Positions 43,751-52,356 of a stretch of 61,834 bases of DNA are shown in pieces (positions within the stretch are counted from its first letter, which is position 1; the number at the start of each line of letters is the position of its first letter). The notes below the pieces were generated by a model. The model worked only from the letters and a program-made list of their open reading frames with translations. It did not search any database and had not been told where the DNA came from. The translations under genes were made by a program, and so were the position numbers. This DNA comes from Pricia antarctica (lineage in GTDB: Bacteria > Bacteroidota > Bacteroidia > Flavobacteriales > Flavobacteriaceae). Location of the stretch: NCBI GenBank assembly GCA_011050085.1, contig DRGL01000082.1, forward strand, positions 1-61,834. Direction: 5' to 3'.

Positions 43751-44794
43751 ATGAGTTTAAAGGATAACATGTACCGCATCAAAGTTTTTATTAAAGACAG
43801 GGATAAAAAACCGCCCTTTGTTATGGTTAGTGAATTTTTAAACCTCTGGGTATCGAAAGGAAACATTCCAATGCATTATTTTGGAAGATTTTTGTACCGA
43901 AAGCGCTACACTAATCCGAGCGATTTTATGGATATGAAGCAATATCGAGCTATCATATTTTCCAAAAGAAATAACGAAGAGGAATATGTGCATCTTTTGA
44001 GCAACAAATTCCTGTTTTCGCTACTCTGTGAAAAACACAGTTTGCCAACTCCTGCAGTGTTAAGCTACAATATGAGAGGCAATTTTTTTTATGCAAACAG
44101 CCTTAGTCGTATTACAAATTTAGATGAGTTAATTCGATTTTTTGAAAATGTTTTCAATACCACTTCAAACGAACGCCTCTTTATCAAATCCTTTTGTGGT
44201 TACGGAGGCACGGAAGTATTTCTATTACATCGTGAGAAATTAAAAGAGCAATTGAAAACCTTTGGTGATACACTCTTGACCAGCGCTTTTATACATCAAG
44301 AAAGTATAGAGCAACATGCGGAGATTAATAAAATTTACCCAAGCAGTGTCAATACCATACGTTTCGAAACCTATATCGATAATAGTGGTAAGACCAATAT
44401 TTTGGGAACCTTTATCCGCTTTGGTGCCAATGGAAGAGTAGTTGACAATGTTAGTTCCGGTGGGTTTTATGTTCCAGTACATCCCGAGACCGGAACTTTA
44501 CTGGCCACAGGCATACAATCAATGATATTCGGAGGGAATGAATTTGAAAAACACCCTGATACGAATTTTGAATTTGAGGGTTTTAAAATTCCCTTTTTTG
44601 ATGAAGCCAAAGCTCTTTGTATAAAGTTAACCAAGTATGTTCCGAACAGGCTCGCCGGATGGGATATTGCCATAACACCGACCGGTCCGATTGTAATAGA
44701 AGGAAATCACACTCCGGGTATTACAGTGGGTGAAATAGGCTACGGTGGCTACGTGAAACACCCGTTATTCACTGAAATGATTTCTAAATCGTAA
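43751..44794 (+). CDS. Sugar-transfer-associated ATP-grasp protein
   Basis: A 347-residue ATP-grasp enzyme of the sugar-transfer-associated type. Visible marks are the N-terminal KFLFSLLCEKHSLPTPAVL segment, the ATP-binding RLFIKSFCGYGGTEVF segment with its glycine-rich loop, SSVNTIRFETYID, and the C-terminal GWDIAITPTGPIVIEGNHTPG, where the E and N residues would bind Mg. These enzymes form amide or ester bonds by way of acyl phosphates and were predicted by comparative genomics to decorate surface glycans with amino acids. It has no signal peptide, so it acts in the cytoplasm. It is six bases from the CapK-like gene and thus in one operon. Confidence 0.85.
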   Translation: MSLKDNMYRIKVFIKDRDKKPPFVMVSEFLNLWVSKGNIPMHYFGRFLYRKRYTNPSDFMDMKQYRAIIFSKRNNEEEYVHLLSNKFLFSLLCEKHSLPTPAVLSYNMRGNFFYANSLSRITNLDELIRFFENVFNTTSNERLFIKSFCGYGGTEVFLLHREKLKEQLKTFGDTLLTSAFIHQESIEQHAEINKIYPSSVNTIRFETYIDNSGKTNILGTFIRFGANGRVVDNVSSGGFYVPVHPETGTLLATGIQSMIFGGNEFEKHPDTNFEFEGFKIPFFDEAKALCIKLTKYVPNRLAGWDIAITPTGPIVIEGNHTPGITVGEIGYGGYVKHPLFTEMISKS

Positions 44795-44800
44795 TACTCC

Positions 44801-46141
44801 ATGACAAGAAGTACAGAAAAATGGCGCAAGAGCTTTTTTTGGGTAATGGATACTCTGAAAGGAGGGCAGATAAAGTCGCATTACCGGGACATTCAATTTA
44901 TCCTGGAAAAATATGGCACACCAGAGTCCGATGAAAGAAGGAAAGCTCATCTTAATAATCTTCTTGAACACGCCGTTAATAACACGGAATTTTACAAGGA
45001 ATACAAAGAGTACGAAACCTTAAAGGATTTCCCGATTATAAATAAGTCGATTATTCGAGAACGTTTTAATACAATTCAATCTAAGGCATTCCGAAATAAA
45101 AAAATCCATAAAATGGCCACGAGCGGTTCTTCGGGCACCCCTTTCACCACGTTACAAAATACAAACAAAAAATTGAGGAATACGGCAGATACTATATATT
45201 TCAAACAAAAGGCAGGTTTTGAAATAGGATACCGTATGTATTATATCCGTAAATGGTTTAAAATGCATAGAAAAAATATGCTGACTACTAAGATGCGGAA
45301 TATCGTTATGGTGAACGTTACCGAATTTACCGATGACTACCTCGCCAAACTGATAACTACTCTCAGAAACGATTCTTCAACTAAAGTTTTATTAAGCTAT
45401 TCATCTGCCCTCCGTGATATATGTAAATATCTAGACCGCGTTGGTGCCGAACCTATTGATGCAAATATATCTTGTATTATTGCTATGGCGGAAGGACTTG
45501 GCACGTATACGAGGGAGGCGCTTAAAAAGCATTTCAATGCGCCTGTGCTGATGCGCTACTCCAATATGGAAAATGGAATTTTATCGCTTCAGTTAACCGA
45601 TTCCGATACACATCTACAAATCAATTGGGCCAGTTATTTCATAGAACTGCTGCATCCTGATAAAGATATACCTGTAAAAGACGGTGAATTAGGTAGGGTA
45701 GTGGTTACCGATCTCTTTAATTATTGTATGCCTTTTATACGCTACGATACTGGCGACTTGGCGCGTATGGAACCCAATTCTACTTTTAACCCTGCACCGG
45801 CGTTTTCTGAAATTAATGGTCGTAAGATGGATACGATATATGATACTCAGGGCAACGTGCAATCCACCTTTATTATTTTTCATTTAGAGGAATATTCGGA
45901 AATCAAGCAATTTCAATTTATTCAAGAAGGTCAAAAACAATATAGGCTGAAACTAAATTTGGACGGTAGTTTTAATCACGAAGACAAAATCATCACATTA
46001 TTCAAAAGTTACCTTGGTGATGATGCTGAAATACGAATCACGTATGAGAGTGAAATAGCCCAATTATCCTCTGGGAAAAGAAGGCTGATTATAAACGAAT
46101 ACTTGCCGGAAGAAATTGGTAAAGTCACCTTATCAAATTGA
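44801..46141 (+). CDS. CapK / phenylacetate-CoA ligase-like adenylate-forming enzyme, copy 1
   Basis: A 446-residue member of the PaaK / CapK branch of adenylate-forming enzymes. The phosphate-loop motif is ATSGSSGTPF near residue 107, the acceptor region is RYSNMENGILSLQ, and the catalytic aspartate motif is RYDTGDLARM. The C-terminal SSGKRRLIINEY block carries the late lysine. CapK-like proteins occur in capsule and exopolysaccharide operons, where their acyl substrate is mostly unknown; CoA or a sugar may be the acceptor. It is highly similar along its whole length to the gene at 47991, so the two are paralogs within one cluster. Confidence 0.87.
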   Translation: MTRSTEKWRKSFFWVMDTLKGGQIKSHYRDIQFILEKYGTPESDERRKAHLNNLLEHAVNNTEFYKEYKEYETLKDFPIINKSIIRERFNTIQSKAFRNKKIHKMATSGSSGTPFTTLQNTNKKLRNTADTIYFKQKAGFEIGYRMYYIRKWFKMHRKNMLTTKMRNIVMVNVTEFTDDYLAKLITTLRNDSSTKVLLSYSSALRDICKYLDRVGAEPIDANISCIIAMAEGLGTYTREALKKHFNAPVLMRYSNMENGILSLQLTDSDTHLQINWASYFIELLHPDKDIPVKDGELGRVVVTDLFNYCMPFIRYDTGDLARMEPNSTFNPAPAFSEINGRKMDTIYDTQGNVQSTFIIFHLEEYSEIKQFQFIQEGQKQYRLKLNLDGSFNHEDKIITLFKSYLGDDAEIRITYESEIAQLSSGKRRLIINEYLPEEIGKVTLSN

Positions 46142-46192
46142 AGCCAATGCTCACTAAGAGCTTTAACCGTTACTACCTTAAGTAAAATTCTT

Positions 46193-46212
46193 CTTTCTTT
46201 CTTTCTTTCTTT
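46193..46212 (+). repeat. CTTT tetranucleotide repeat, five units
   Basis: Five perfect CTTT units in the 169-base gap between the CapK copy 1 gene and the ATP-grasp gene that starts at 46311, about 100 bases before that start. It is the only such tract I saw in the window. Confidence 0.85.
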
Positions 46213-46310
46213 TTAAGGTTGAAATTAAAACCTTTTCTAAATTTTTCCGTTTATACCTATACAGTTAGCTTACTATCTGATTTTTTACGAAAACTAAAAC
46301 ACGCCGATAA

Positions 46311-47378
46311 ATGAATATTTTATTTACTTCTGCAGGTCGAAGAAATTACCTTCTAAATTATTTCAAGGAAATAATGGGTGATAAGGGGGTAATAATTGCT
46401 GTCGACAGTCAAGCTTCCGCACCAGCTCTTGCCGATGCTGATTTGTCCTTTACGGCTCCTTCGATTAGTGATACATCCTATATTGAAAAACTTAAGGAAA
46501 TTATTGATGATTACCAGGTCGATGCCGTAATTCCGTTGAACGATCTTGAGTTACCACTATTGGCCAAACACAAAATATTTTTAGAATCGGGTGGAGCAAA
46601 AATTATAGTGGCAAATGAAAATATCATTTCCATATGTTCCGATAAATGGAAGACATTCCGATTTTTCCAAAAGTTGGGCATACCTACACCCCTAACATTT
46701 TTGTCCTTAGAAGATACCTTAAATGCGCTTTCGGCAAACATACTTCACTTTCCACTCATTCTCAAGCCGCGATGGGGTAGTGGTTCATTGAATGTCGAAA
46801 TTGTTAATAATGAAAAAGAGTTAGGTTTAGCATACGAATGGTTGAAAACCAGATTGAAAACTAGTAGCCTGAATAATTTAAATCTGAGCAACAGTCATAA
46901 TACTATCCTGATACAGGAAAAAATTGAAGGTCAAGAATATGGAATGGATATTCTCAACGATTTTCAGGGAAAACATTATGATTCATTCGTCAGAAAAAAG
47001 TTAAGCATGCGCAGCGGCGAAACCGATAGGGCGATTACTGTAAAGAATAAGGCCTTTTCACATATGGGACAAATACTTGCGGAAGCCACTAGGCATATCG
47101 GTATTATGGACTGTGATTTTTTCCTCGTAGGTGAAAAAATATACTTTCTTGAAATGAACCCGCGTTTTGGCGGTGGATATCCACTTTCACATGAGGGAGG
47201 TATTCACGTGCCGCATATTTATATTGAGTGGTTAAAGGGTGGTAATAACATAGATAGATTCAACAATTACGTTGGCGATAGAACATTTTCGAAGTGTAGT
47301 AGAATCGTTGAGGTTCCCAAACCAGTTTTTGACCAAAACTCGACAAAAGTCTCCTTTCAGCGAAATCTTTCTTTATAG
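46311..47378 (+). CDS. CarB/PylC-like ATP-grasp ligase, copy 1
   Basis: A 355-residue ATP-grasp protein with an N-terminal Rossmann-like part (LFTSAGRRNYLLNYFKE, VIAVDSQ, VIPLNDLELPLL) as in carbamoyl phosphate synthase-type ligases. The ATP-binding domain has the LILKPRWGSGSLNVEIV loop, the ILIQEKIEGQEYGMDI segment and the metal site FLEMNPRFGGGYPLSHEGG. Such enzymes couple a carboxylate to an amine through an acyl phosphate. It shows strong similarity over its whole length to the gene at 50169. The C-terminus is about 12 residues longer and less conserved. Substrates are unknown; context suggests a glycan or lipid-linked acceptor. Confidence 0.87.
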   Translation: MNILFTSAGRRNYLLNYFKEIMGDKGVIIAVDSQASAPALADADLSFTAPSISDTSYIEKLKEIIDDYQVDAVIPLNDLELPLLAKHKIFLESGGAKIIVANENIISICSDKWKTFRFFQKLGIPTPLTFLSLEDTLNALSANILHFPLILKPRWGSGSLNVEIVNNEKELGLAYEWLKTRLKTSSLNNLNLSNSHNTILIQEKIEGQEYGMDILNDFQGKHYDSFVRKKLSMRSGETDRAITVKNKAFSHMGQILAEATRHIGIMDCDFFLVGEKIYFLEMNPRFGGGYPLSHEGGIHVPHIYIEWLKGGNNIDRFNNYVGDRTFSKCSRIVEVPKPVFDQNSTKVSFQRNLSL

Positions 47379-47444
47379 TTACGATAACTATTTTTCTTTT
47401 AAAATTTGTCGTGCCTTTTAAATTAGAATGTTGAATATAATAAT

Positions 47445-47534
47445 ATGCATAACCTTCGACTTTTGGTATCGATATCTATCTTGATCTTCTGGCCATCCAT
47501 TTCTATCATTGTAATTGGTAGTAAGTATGGGTAA
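47445..47534 (+). pseudogene. Possible N-terminal remnant of a sugar transferase
   Basis: A 29-codon frame encoding LRLLVSISILIFWPSISIIV, then IGSKYG and a stop. It resembles the N-terminal membrane helix of small phosphoglycosyl transferases such as the one at 49329. It sits where a transferase would be expected if the cluster arose by duplication. The short length means chance or a genuine small peptide cannot be excluded. Confidence 0.25.
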
Positions 47535-47781
47535 GTCCGAAGTAATTTTATTTCTTACACTTTTAGTCTTGATGAATTTAAAAGTACTACGCATATAAAA
47601 TCTTGATTACGAGTCTAGACCAGAATAGGCGAAAAGACCCAAACCATTTATGGTGTAGAAGCTAGGCACAGAAAGATACTAGGTTAAATGATTTTTTAAA
47701 TTTTCACGAAAATATAGTACAGACTCCTCAGGCGGATCTGATTATCTCATATTTAATTGACCATTGTAATGAGTAGAAAAG

Positions 47782-47832
47782 AGTACCAGATAATCATCAG
47801 GCCCGCGGTCTCCTGTAGACGTTAGGTTTTTT
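47782..47832 (+). terminator. Degenerate terminator-like copy
   Basis: Starts agtaccag, then has caggcc, a tcctgtag core and a run of six T residues, aligning with the block at 43324-43376 at roughly two thirds of positions. Several stem pairs are lost, leaving mainly gtct with agac, so termination here would be weaker. Confidence 0.4.
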
Positions 47833-47990
47833 GTTAGGTATTGAGTCGTAATTCTTTGAATATTGTATTACTAATGAAAACATTTCCTTGTATTTTAGCG
47901 GGCTTTTGTCAAGGTGTGTCTAGAAGAAAATTTAGCAATTTTTTAAAGGTATCTTGCGGTCTATAAATCTTGAATACCTTTCCCTTGTAT

Positions 47991-49301
47991 ATGAACAAGC
48001 TTGCCGAATACTTGCGAAATAAACTATTCTGGATGATTGATGCCCTAAAAGGCGGCCAGGTTAAGACCCATCGTAAGGATATAGCGAATATATTGGAAAA
48101 TTTCGATAGCCCTGCATCCATAGATAGGAGAGATACGCTTTTGAAAAATCTTTTAATTCATGCCTCGGAGACAACCCCTTATTATCAGAAGTACGCAAAT
48201 TCAAAAAAATTACAGGATTTTCCGGTAGTAAACAAAACAATTATTCGGGATAATTTCGAAGCGTTCCAATCTAGCCTGTACAAAGACAAACCACAATTTC
48301 AAATTTCTACAAGTGGTTCTTCCGGCACGCCTTTTAAGGCGTACTGGGATAAGAATAAAGTACTTCGAAACAGGGCAGATACCATATATTTTCAAGGAAT
48401 TACCGGTTATGAAATAGGACAACGTTTATATTATATCCGTAAATGGTTGTCCAAATATAAAGGAAGTAAACTGACCATGGCAATGCGTAATATTGAAATG
48501 GTAAACGTTTCCGATTTTTCTGACGATTATTTAGCAAACTTGATAAAAACCCTTGAAACGGATTCCTCTACCAAGATGCTTTTGAGCTATTCGTCAGCGC
48601 TGCGAGATATTTGTAATTACCTTCAAAAAATAAAAGCTGGCCCCGTTAATTCCGATATTACCTCAATTATTGCGATGGCTGATGAATTGGGAGACGATAC
48701 CAGAATAAAGCTTAATTACTATTTTAATGCACCGGTTCATTTACGCTATTCAAATCAAGAGAACGGTATATTATCCTTACAGCTATCCCAAGAAAACAAT
48801 ACTCTTCAAATCAATTGGGCCAGCTATTTTATCGAGGTTCTTCATTTGGATGAGGATATTCCTGTGGCCGAAGGGACGCTAGGTAGGGTAGTGGTCACTG
48901 ATTTATTTAACTACGGTATGCCATTTATACGGTATGATACCGGTGATTTAGCCATACTAACGAGAGAGGGTGCGTATTTTAATACTTCCTCCGTTTTCAA
49001 ATCTATCGAAGGTCGTAAGATGGATGTATTGCGGGATACCAAGGGAAATGTGATTTCCGGATTTAGTATTCATCATTTGGAAACCTATCCCGAAATCAAG
49101 CAATTCCAGTTTGTCCAACAAAGTAGCACTATGTATTGTATTAACCTCGTTGTAAGTCAGCCTGTTGGGAAGGAATTTGAAATTATCGAATATTTCAGAG
49201 ACTTTTTGGGTTCTGATGCGGAAATTAAAATCGCATATGTCGACGAAATACCAAAACTTAATTCTGGTAAACGAAAGCTTATCGTCAATACCACGACTTA
49301 G
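47991..49301 (+). CDS. CapK / phenylacetate-CoA ligase-like adenylate-forming enzyme, copy 2
   Basis: A 436-residue paralog of the gene at 44801. The frame can start at a TTG at 47970, but the ATG at 47991 (MNKLAEYLRNKLFWMIDALKGGQVK) aligns with the start of copy 1 and is preferred. It keeps STSGSSGTPF, the RYSNQENGILSLQLS segment, RYDTGDLAIL and the C-terminal NSGKRKLIVN block with its lysine. About 60 percent of residues look identical to copy 1 by eye, which suggests an old duplication. It is 27 bases from the sugar transferase gene and likely cotranscribed with it. The substrate may differ from that of copy 1. Confidence 0.87.
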   Translation: MNKLAEYLRNKLFWMIDALKGGQVKTHRKDIANILENFDSPASIDRRDTLLKNLLIHASETTPYYQKYANSKKLQDFPVVNKTIIRDNFEAFQSSLYKDKPQFQISTSGSSGTPFKAYWDKNKVLRNRADTIYFQGITGYEIGQRLYYIRKWLSKYKGSKLTMAMRNIEMVNVSDFSDDYLANLIKTLETDSSTKMLLSYSSALRDICNYLQKIKAGPVNSDITSIIAMADELGDDTRIKLNYYFNAPVHLRYSNQENGILSLQLSQENNTLQINWASYFIEVLHLDEDIPVAEGTLGRVVVTDLFNYGMPFIRYDTGDLAILTREGAYFNTSSVFKSIEGRKMDVLRDTKGNVISGFSIHHLETYPEIKQFQFVQQSSTMYCINLVVSQPVGKEFEIIEYFRDFLGSDAEIKIAYVDEIPKLNSGKRKLIVNTTT

Positions 49302-49328
49302 GAAATAACTTTTTATATTCCCCCTAAA

Positions 49329-49931
49329 ATGTATATATCATTCATAAAACCAGTATCGGATTTTTTGATATCCTTGTTGGCTGTATTAATTTTCTTGCCC
49401 ATTTTCATAGTTATTTATCTTTTGTTACGATTCGGAAGTATCAGACAGCCTTTTTTCTATCAGCCAAGACCCGGTAAGGGAGAACATATTTTCAACATCG
49501 TAAAATTTAAGACAATGACCGACGAAACGGACGATAAGGGCGAACTTTTGCCTGATGATAAGCGGCTTACTCGTATTGGGTCAATTTTGCGTAAAACCTC
49601 GTTAGACGAGATACCGCAGCTGCTCAATGTTTTGAAAGGCGATATGAGCTTGGTCGGACCAAGACCTTTACGAGTACGTTATTTACCGTTTTATACTGAA
49701 AGGGAAAAATTAAGGCATAGTATTAGACCGGGTGTAACAGGTCTTGCACAAGTTTCAGGGAGAAATGCTTTGTCTTGGGACAAAAGACTTGAAATTGACG
49801 CTTGGTACGCTGAGCATATTGGTTTCTTTCTCGATTGTAAAATTCTATTGAAAACGGTAGTCAAAATTTTTAAATCCTCAGAAACAGAATTTTCCGAGGG
49901 TCCGGACAGTCTTGATGAATACAGACGTTAA
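49329..49931 (+). CDS. Small phosphoglycosyl transferase, PglC/WcaJ-type
   Basis: A 200-residue bacterial sugar transferase that moves a phospho-sugar from a UDP-sugar to a polyprenol phosphate and so begins assembly of a surface glycan or lipid-linked conjugate. It has a single N-terminal membrane segment (residues about 8-34), then the family motifs FNIVKFKTMTDE, LRKTSLDEIPQL, KGDMSLVGPRPL and RPGVTGLAQVSGRN. It lacks the large N-terminal domain of WcaJ, so it is the small PglC-like form. The DE pair in TSLDEIP is the catalytic dyad of the family. It is the only glycosyl-transferring enzyme seen in this cluster. Confidence 0.92.
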   Translation: MYISFIKPVSDFLISLLAVLIFLPIFIVIYLLLRFGSIRQPFFYQPRPGKGEHIFNIVKFKTMTDETDDKGELLPDDKRLTRIGSILRKTSLDEIPQLLNVLKGDMSLVGPRPLRVRYLPFYTEREKLRHSIRPGVTGLAQVSGRNALSWDKRLEIDAWYAEHIGFFLDCKILLKTVVKIFKSSETEFSEGPDSLDEYRR

Positions 49932-50168
49932 ACCCTTGATATTTATTTTGACCTTGATAAGTTATAGGAATAAAAGAAGGTTTTAAAAGGCACCAATTGC
50001 AATAGAATATAGTGTAGTTTAACCCACTATGTACTAGAATTTAAAATGGAGATATCTTTCGATAATTTTTTACTTACAGGTCTACAAAAAAGCCTATGAT
50101 TGTAAAATTGGTAATATTTATAAATCCATTTTCTTTATTGAAATTTTATCCAAACGAAAAATAAATAC

Positions 50169-51200
50169 ATGAATTTATTATTTACATGTGCTGGAAGAAG
50201 GAACTACTTGATTCGCTACTTCAAGGAGATTATCGGAGGTAACGGAAAAGTTATAGCTGTAGACAGTGAAGTTACGGCACCTGCATTGGCCGAGGCTGAT
50301 ATGGCGATGACGGTGCCTTCTGTTTTTGCCACAAATTATGTTGAAACGCTTACCGAAATCATTAGGGATCATAAGATAGATTTAGTTATACCACTAAATG
50401 ATCTCGAATTACCGATTATTTCCAAAAACCGAAATAAATTGGAGGCTTTTGGAGCGAAGGTCGTCGTTTCCGATCCTGATTTGATAGACCTCTGTGCCGA
50501 CAAATGGAAGACCTTTAAATATTTAGAGCGTCTTAAAATCCCTACCGTAAAGACTTATAAAAAATTGGAAGATGCGCTAGTTGCTTTATCGGATCAAAGC
50601 CTGAATTTTCCTATTATCCTAAAACCTAGATGGGGTTTTGGCTCTGTAGGTATAGAAATAGTATCATCAGAGACTGAATTACGTTTGGCGTATCAATTGC
50701 TATCAATTAAAATAAATAAAACATTGATGTCGAGCACTGGAGTGAACTCTTCGAAAAACCCGATAATTATACAAGAGAAAATCAATGGAGAGGAATATGG
50801 TGTAGATATAATTAACGATTTCAACTCCCAATTTTATGGGGCATTCGCAAGAAAGAAGCTAGCCATGCGATCAGGGGAAACTGATAAGGCTGTTAGTGTC
50901 ATAGATAATCGACTTACCGACATGGCGGAAAAAATTGGGAAAGCAACAGGTCATATTGGTGTTATGGACTGTGATTTTTTTATAAAGGATGGTGAAATCC
51001 AGCTATTGGAGATGAATCCAAGATTTGGTGGGGGTTATCCTTTTTCACATATTGCCGGTATTAATGTTCCAGGAATTTATGTAGAGTGGATGAAAGGTAA
51101 TCGGAACGTGGAAAAGTACAATGGCTACGAAGCTAATGTACTATCATCGAAATATGACTGGATTATGAAAATTAAAAATGGTAATTCTGAAGTTGATTAA
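50169..51200 (+). CDS. CarB/PylC-like ATP-grasp ligase, copy 2
   Basis: A 343-residue paralog of the gene at 46311. It keeps the N-terminal LLFTCAGRRNYLIRYFKEI segment, LVIPLNDLELPII, the ATP-binding ILKPRWGFGSVGIEIV loop, IIIQEKINGEEYGVDIIND and the metal site LLEMNPRFGGGYPFSHIAGI. A short insert rich in serine and asparagine (TLMSSTGVNSSKN) precedes the third block, as in copy 1. The gene is separated from the sugar transferase by 237 bases of AT-rich sequence. It is the last gene before IS remnants, so a longer cluster may have been cut here. Confidence 0.87.
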   Translation: MNLLFTCAGRRNYLIRYFKEIIGGNGKVIAVDSEVTAPALAEADMAMTVPSVFATNYVETLTEIIRDHKIDLVIPLNDLELPIISKNRNKLEAFGAKVVVSDPDLIDLCADKWKTFKYLERLKIPTVKTYKKLEDALVALSDQSLNFPIILKPRWGFGSVGIEIVSSETELRLAYQLLSIKINKTLMSSTGVNSSKNPIIIQEKINGEEYGVDIINDFNSQFYGAFARKKLAMRSGETDKAVSVIDNRLTDMAEKIGKATGHIGVMDCDFFIKDGEIQLLEMNPRFGGGYPFSHIAGINVPGIYVEWMKGNRNVEKYNGYEANVLSSKYDWIMKIKNGNSEVD

Positions 51201-51509
51201 ATAAATAATCAACCTACTGACAATCCAGAAATAACTATAGTTTAGATTTTAAGGCCGGGTATTCCGGGATTAAATGTACTATTTTTTGGATTTAGTTCTT
51301 TTTGATGCATCCACATTTATTCCTCCATTGAATGATACACGTTCTGAACGTCACCATAATACTATTAAACAACTTATATATAGTAGTTTTTTTTTAAAAA
51401 ATTTCAATTAGTTCGTTATTTGTTCGATTTTGGTGCATAAATCTTTTGACTTAGACTTTTTGTAAAGTGCTTCGAAACAGCTGATTTGAGTTAAAATTAA
51501 TCATAAATT
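51201..51509 (+). other. AT-rich intergenic region before IS remnants
   Basis: About 310 bases with a run of ten T residues near 51388 and no gene, RNA or clear terminator recognised. It marks the boundary between the surface conjugate cluster and the mobile-element stretch. Confidence 0.5.
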
Positions 51510-51730
51510 ATGGAGCAAAGATTCATGAGCCTCCCTATTCGAGTTCGGCAGGCGATTCCTCGATGCTGACAGCTGCCTGTCGCACCTCGCGGAACCGAAA
51601 TGGGAGGGCTTCACCTGCCGTAAGTGCAAGGGGGCAGGCCCTACGCCAAGCAGTGTACTTCCTGCTGTTGTTTATACTTTGGGGGCATTACACTTTGGGA
51701 GCAAAGGAACAAAAAGTTTCACTTTTTAAT
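51510..51730 (+). pseudogene. IS1595-like transposase N-terminal remnant
   Basis: The ATG at 51510 opens MEQRFMSL, then the frame shifts and continues LFEFGRRFLDADSC, LSHLAEPKWEGFTCRKCKG and, after a further shift, YAKQCTSC. The CxxC pair before and after matches the zinc-ribbon at the N-terminus of IS1595-family transposases. At least two frame changes and lack of the catalytic domain show that it is dead. Confidence 0.5.
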
Positions 51731-51859
51731 ATTCCCCGGTTTTGAAAATCCCGATCGTTTGAAGATCTATTTTATAGACGGCGATATAGTTGCCCGATTC
51801 GGCACGATACGGGTACACCAGAGCGGTATGCCCTTTGATATTTCCTGTTTCTGGAATCT

Positions 51860-52090
51860 CTGGGAACTACTTGGCCGATTTGGGAAGCCTACCTTGGGTG
51901 GTCGAAAGGGCCAAGGTCGTACAGTGGTTGCAAAAGATTTTGGAGAAGTTACCCGATAAAAAACACGGGGAGCTCCATACATATTATAAACGTATGTGCA
52001 GGGAAAGACAGAACCTGTTCCTTTCTTTACGTCCCCCGGGGGTCCTGCCTGACAACAACGGGTCCGAGTGTGCCATACGCAACGTGAACC
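51860..52090 (+). pseudogene. IS66-like transposase C-terminal remnant
   Basis: One frame reads LPDKKHGELHTYYKRMCRERQ and then GVLPDNNGSECAIRNV, which matches the end of IS66-type transposases of the PPDNNGSERAIRNIK subgroup. The protein stops matching right after AIRNV, and the usual KVKQKISGQF end is missing. It is unrelated in sequence subgroup to the nearly complete IS66 at 52284. Confidence 0.6.
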
Positions 52091-52095
52091 CAGGC

Positions 52096-52236
52096 TCTGT
52101 TGGTTGTGATTGTGATTCAGAAAATGATGCTAATATTTGTGTTCAAGACGAAAAGGGAAGCAATGTTGCTTTAATTTGTTCAGACAAGAAATGGATTGTT
52201 GTAGATGATGGTCCTTGTAATCATGGGAATAGTTAA
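52096..52236 (+). pseudogene. Cysteine-rich C-terminal fragment of unknown protein
   Basis: In frame with the IS66-like remnant but different in composition: it reads SVGCDCDSENDANICVQDEKG, then NVALICSDKKWIVVDDGPC and a stop. The AT-rich sequence fits host DNA rather than the GC-rich IS. It may be the end of a disrupted host gene (four or more cysteines, perhaps a secreted protein), but no family is recognised. Confidence 0.35.
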
Positions 52237-52275
52237 TAATTTCATTAACTGAATTCTTATTAAATAAAGATTGTG

Positions 52276-52283
52276 ATATCAGT
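52276..52283 (+). repeat. 8-bp target duplication, left copy
   Basis: atatcagt; the right copy at 54227-54234 is ttatcagt. One mismatch suggests that the insertion is not brand new. Confidence 0.75.
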
Positions 52284-52305
52284 GTATCCCACCGAGCAAG
52301 TACAT
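52284..52305 (+). repeat. Left terminal inverted repeat of the IS66 element
   Basis: Begins gtatccc and contains ccgagcaa; pairs with 54205-54226 read in reverse complement, with 16 of 22 positions matching. Confidence 0.8.
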
Positions 52306-52356
52306 CTTCCCCAACTGTGGCCACCGGCATATCTTTGTAGCATACACATATAGGCT

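Larger units (their letters stand above)
47379..47990 (+). other. Intergenic region between the two ATP-grasp / CapK modules
   Basis: About 610 bases with no full-length gene. It holds a 29-residue hydrophobic frame at 47445 and a degenerate copy of the 43324-43376 terminator block at 47782-47832. The rest is AT-rich without recognisable signals. Confidence 0.5.

Noticed and set aside
46311-47378. Carbamoyl phosphate synthase large subunit fragment
   Set aside because: Length of 355 residues, single ATP-grasp domain and a complete metal site indicate a stand-alone ligase, not a truncated CarB.
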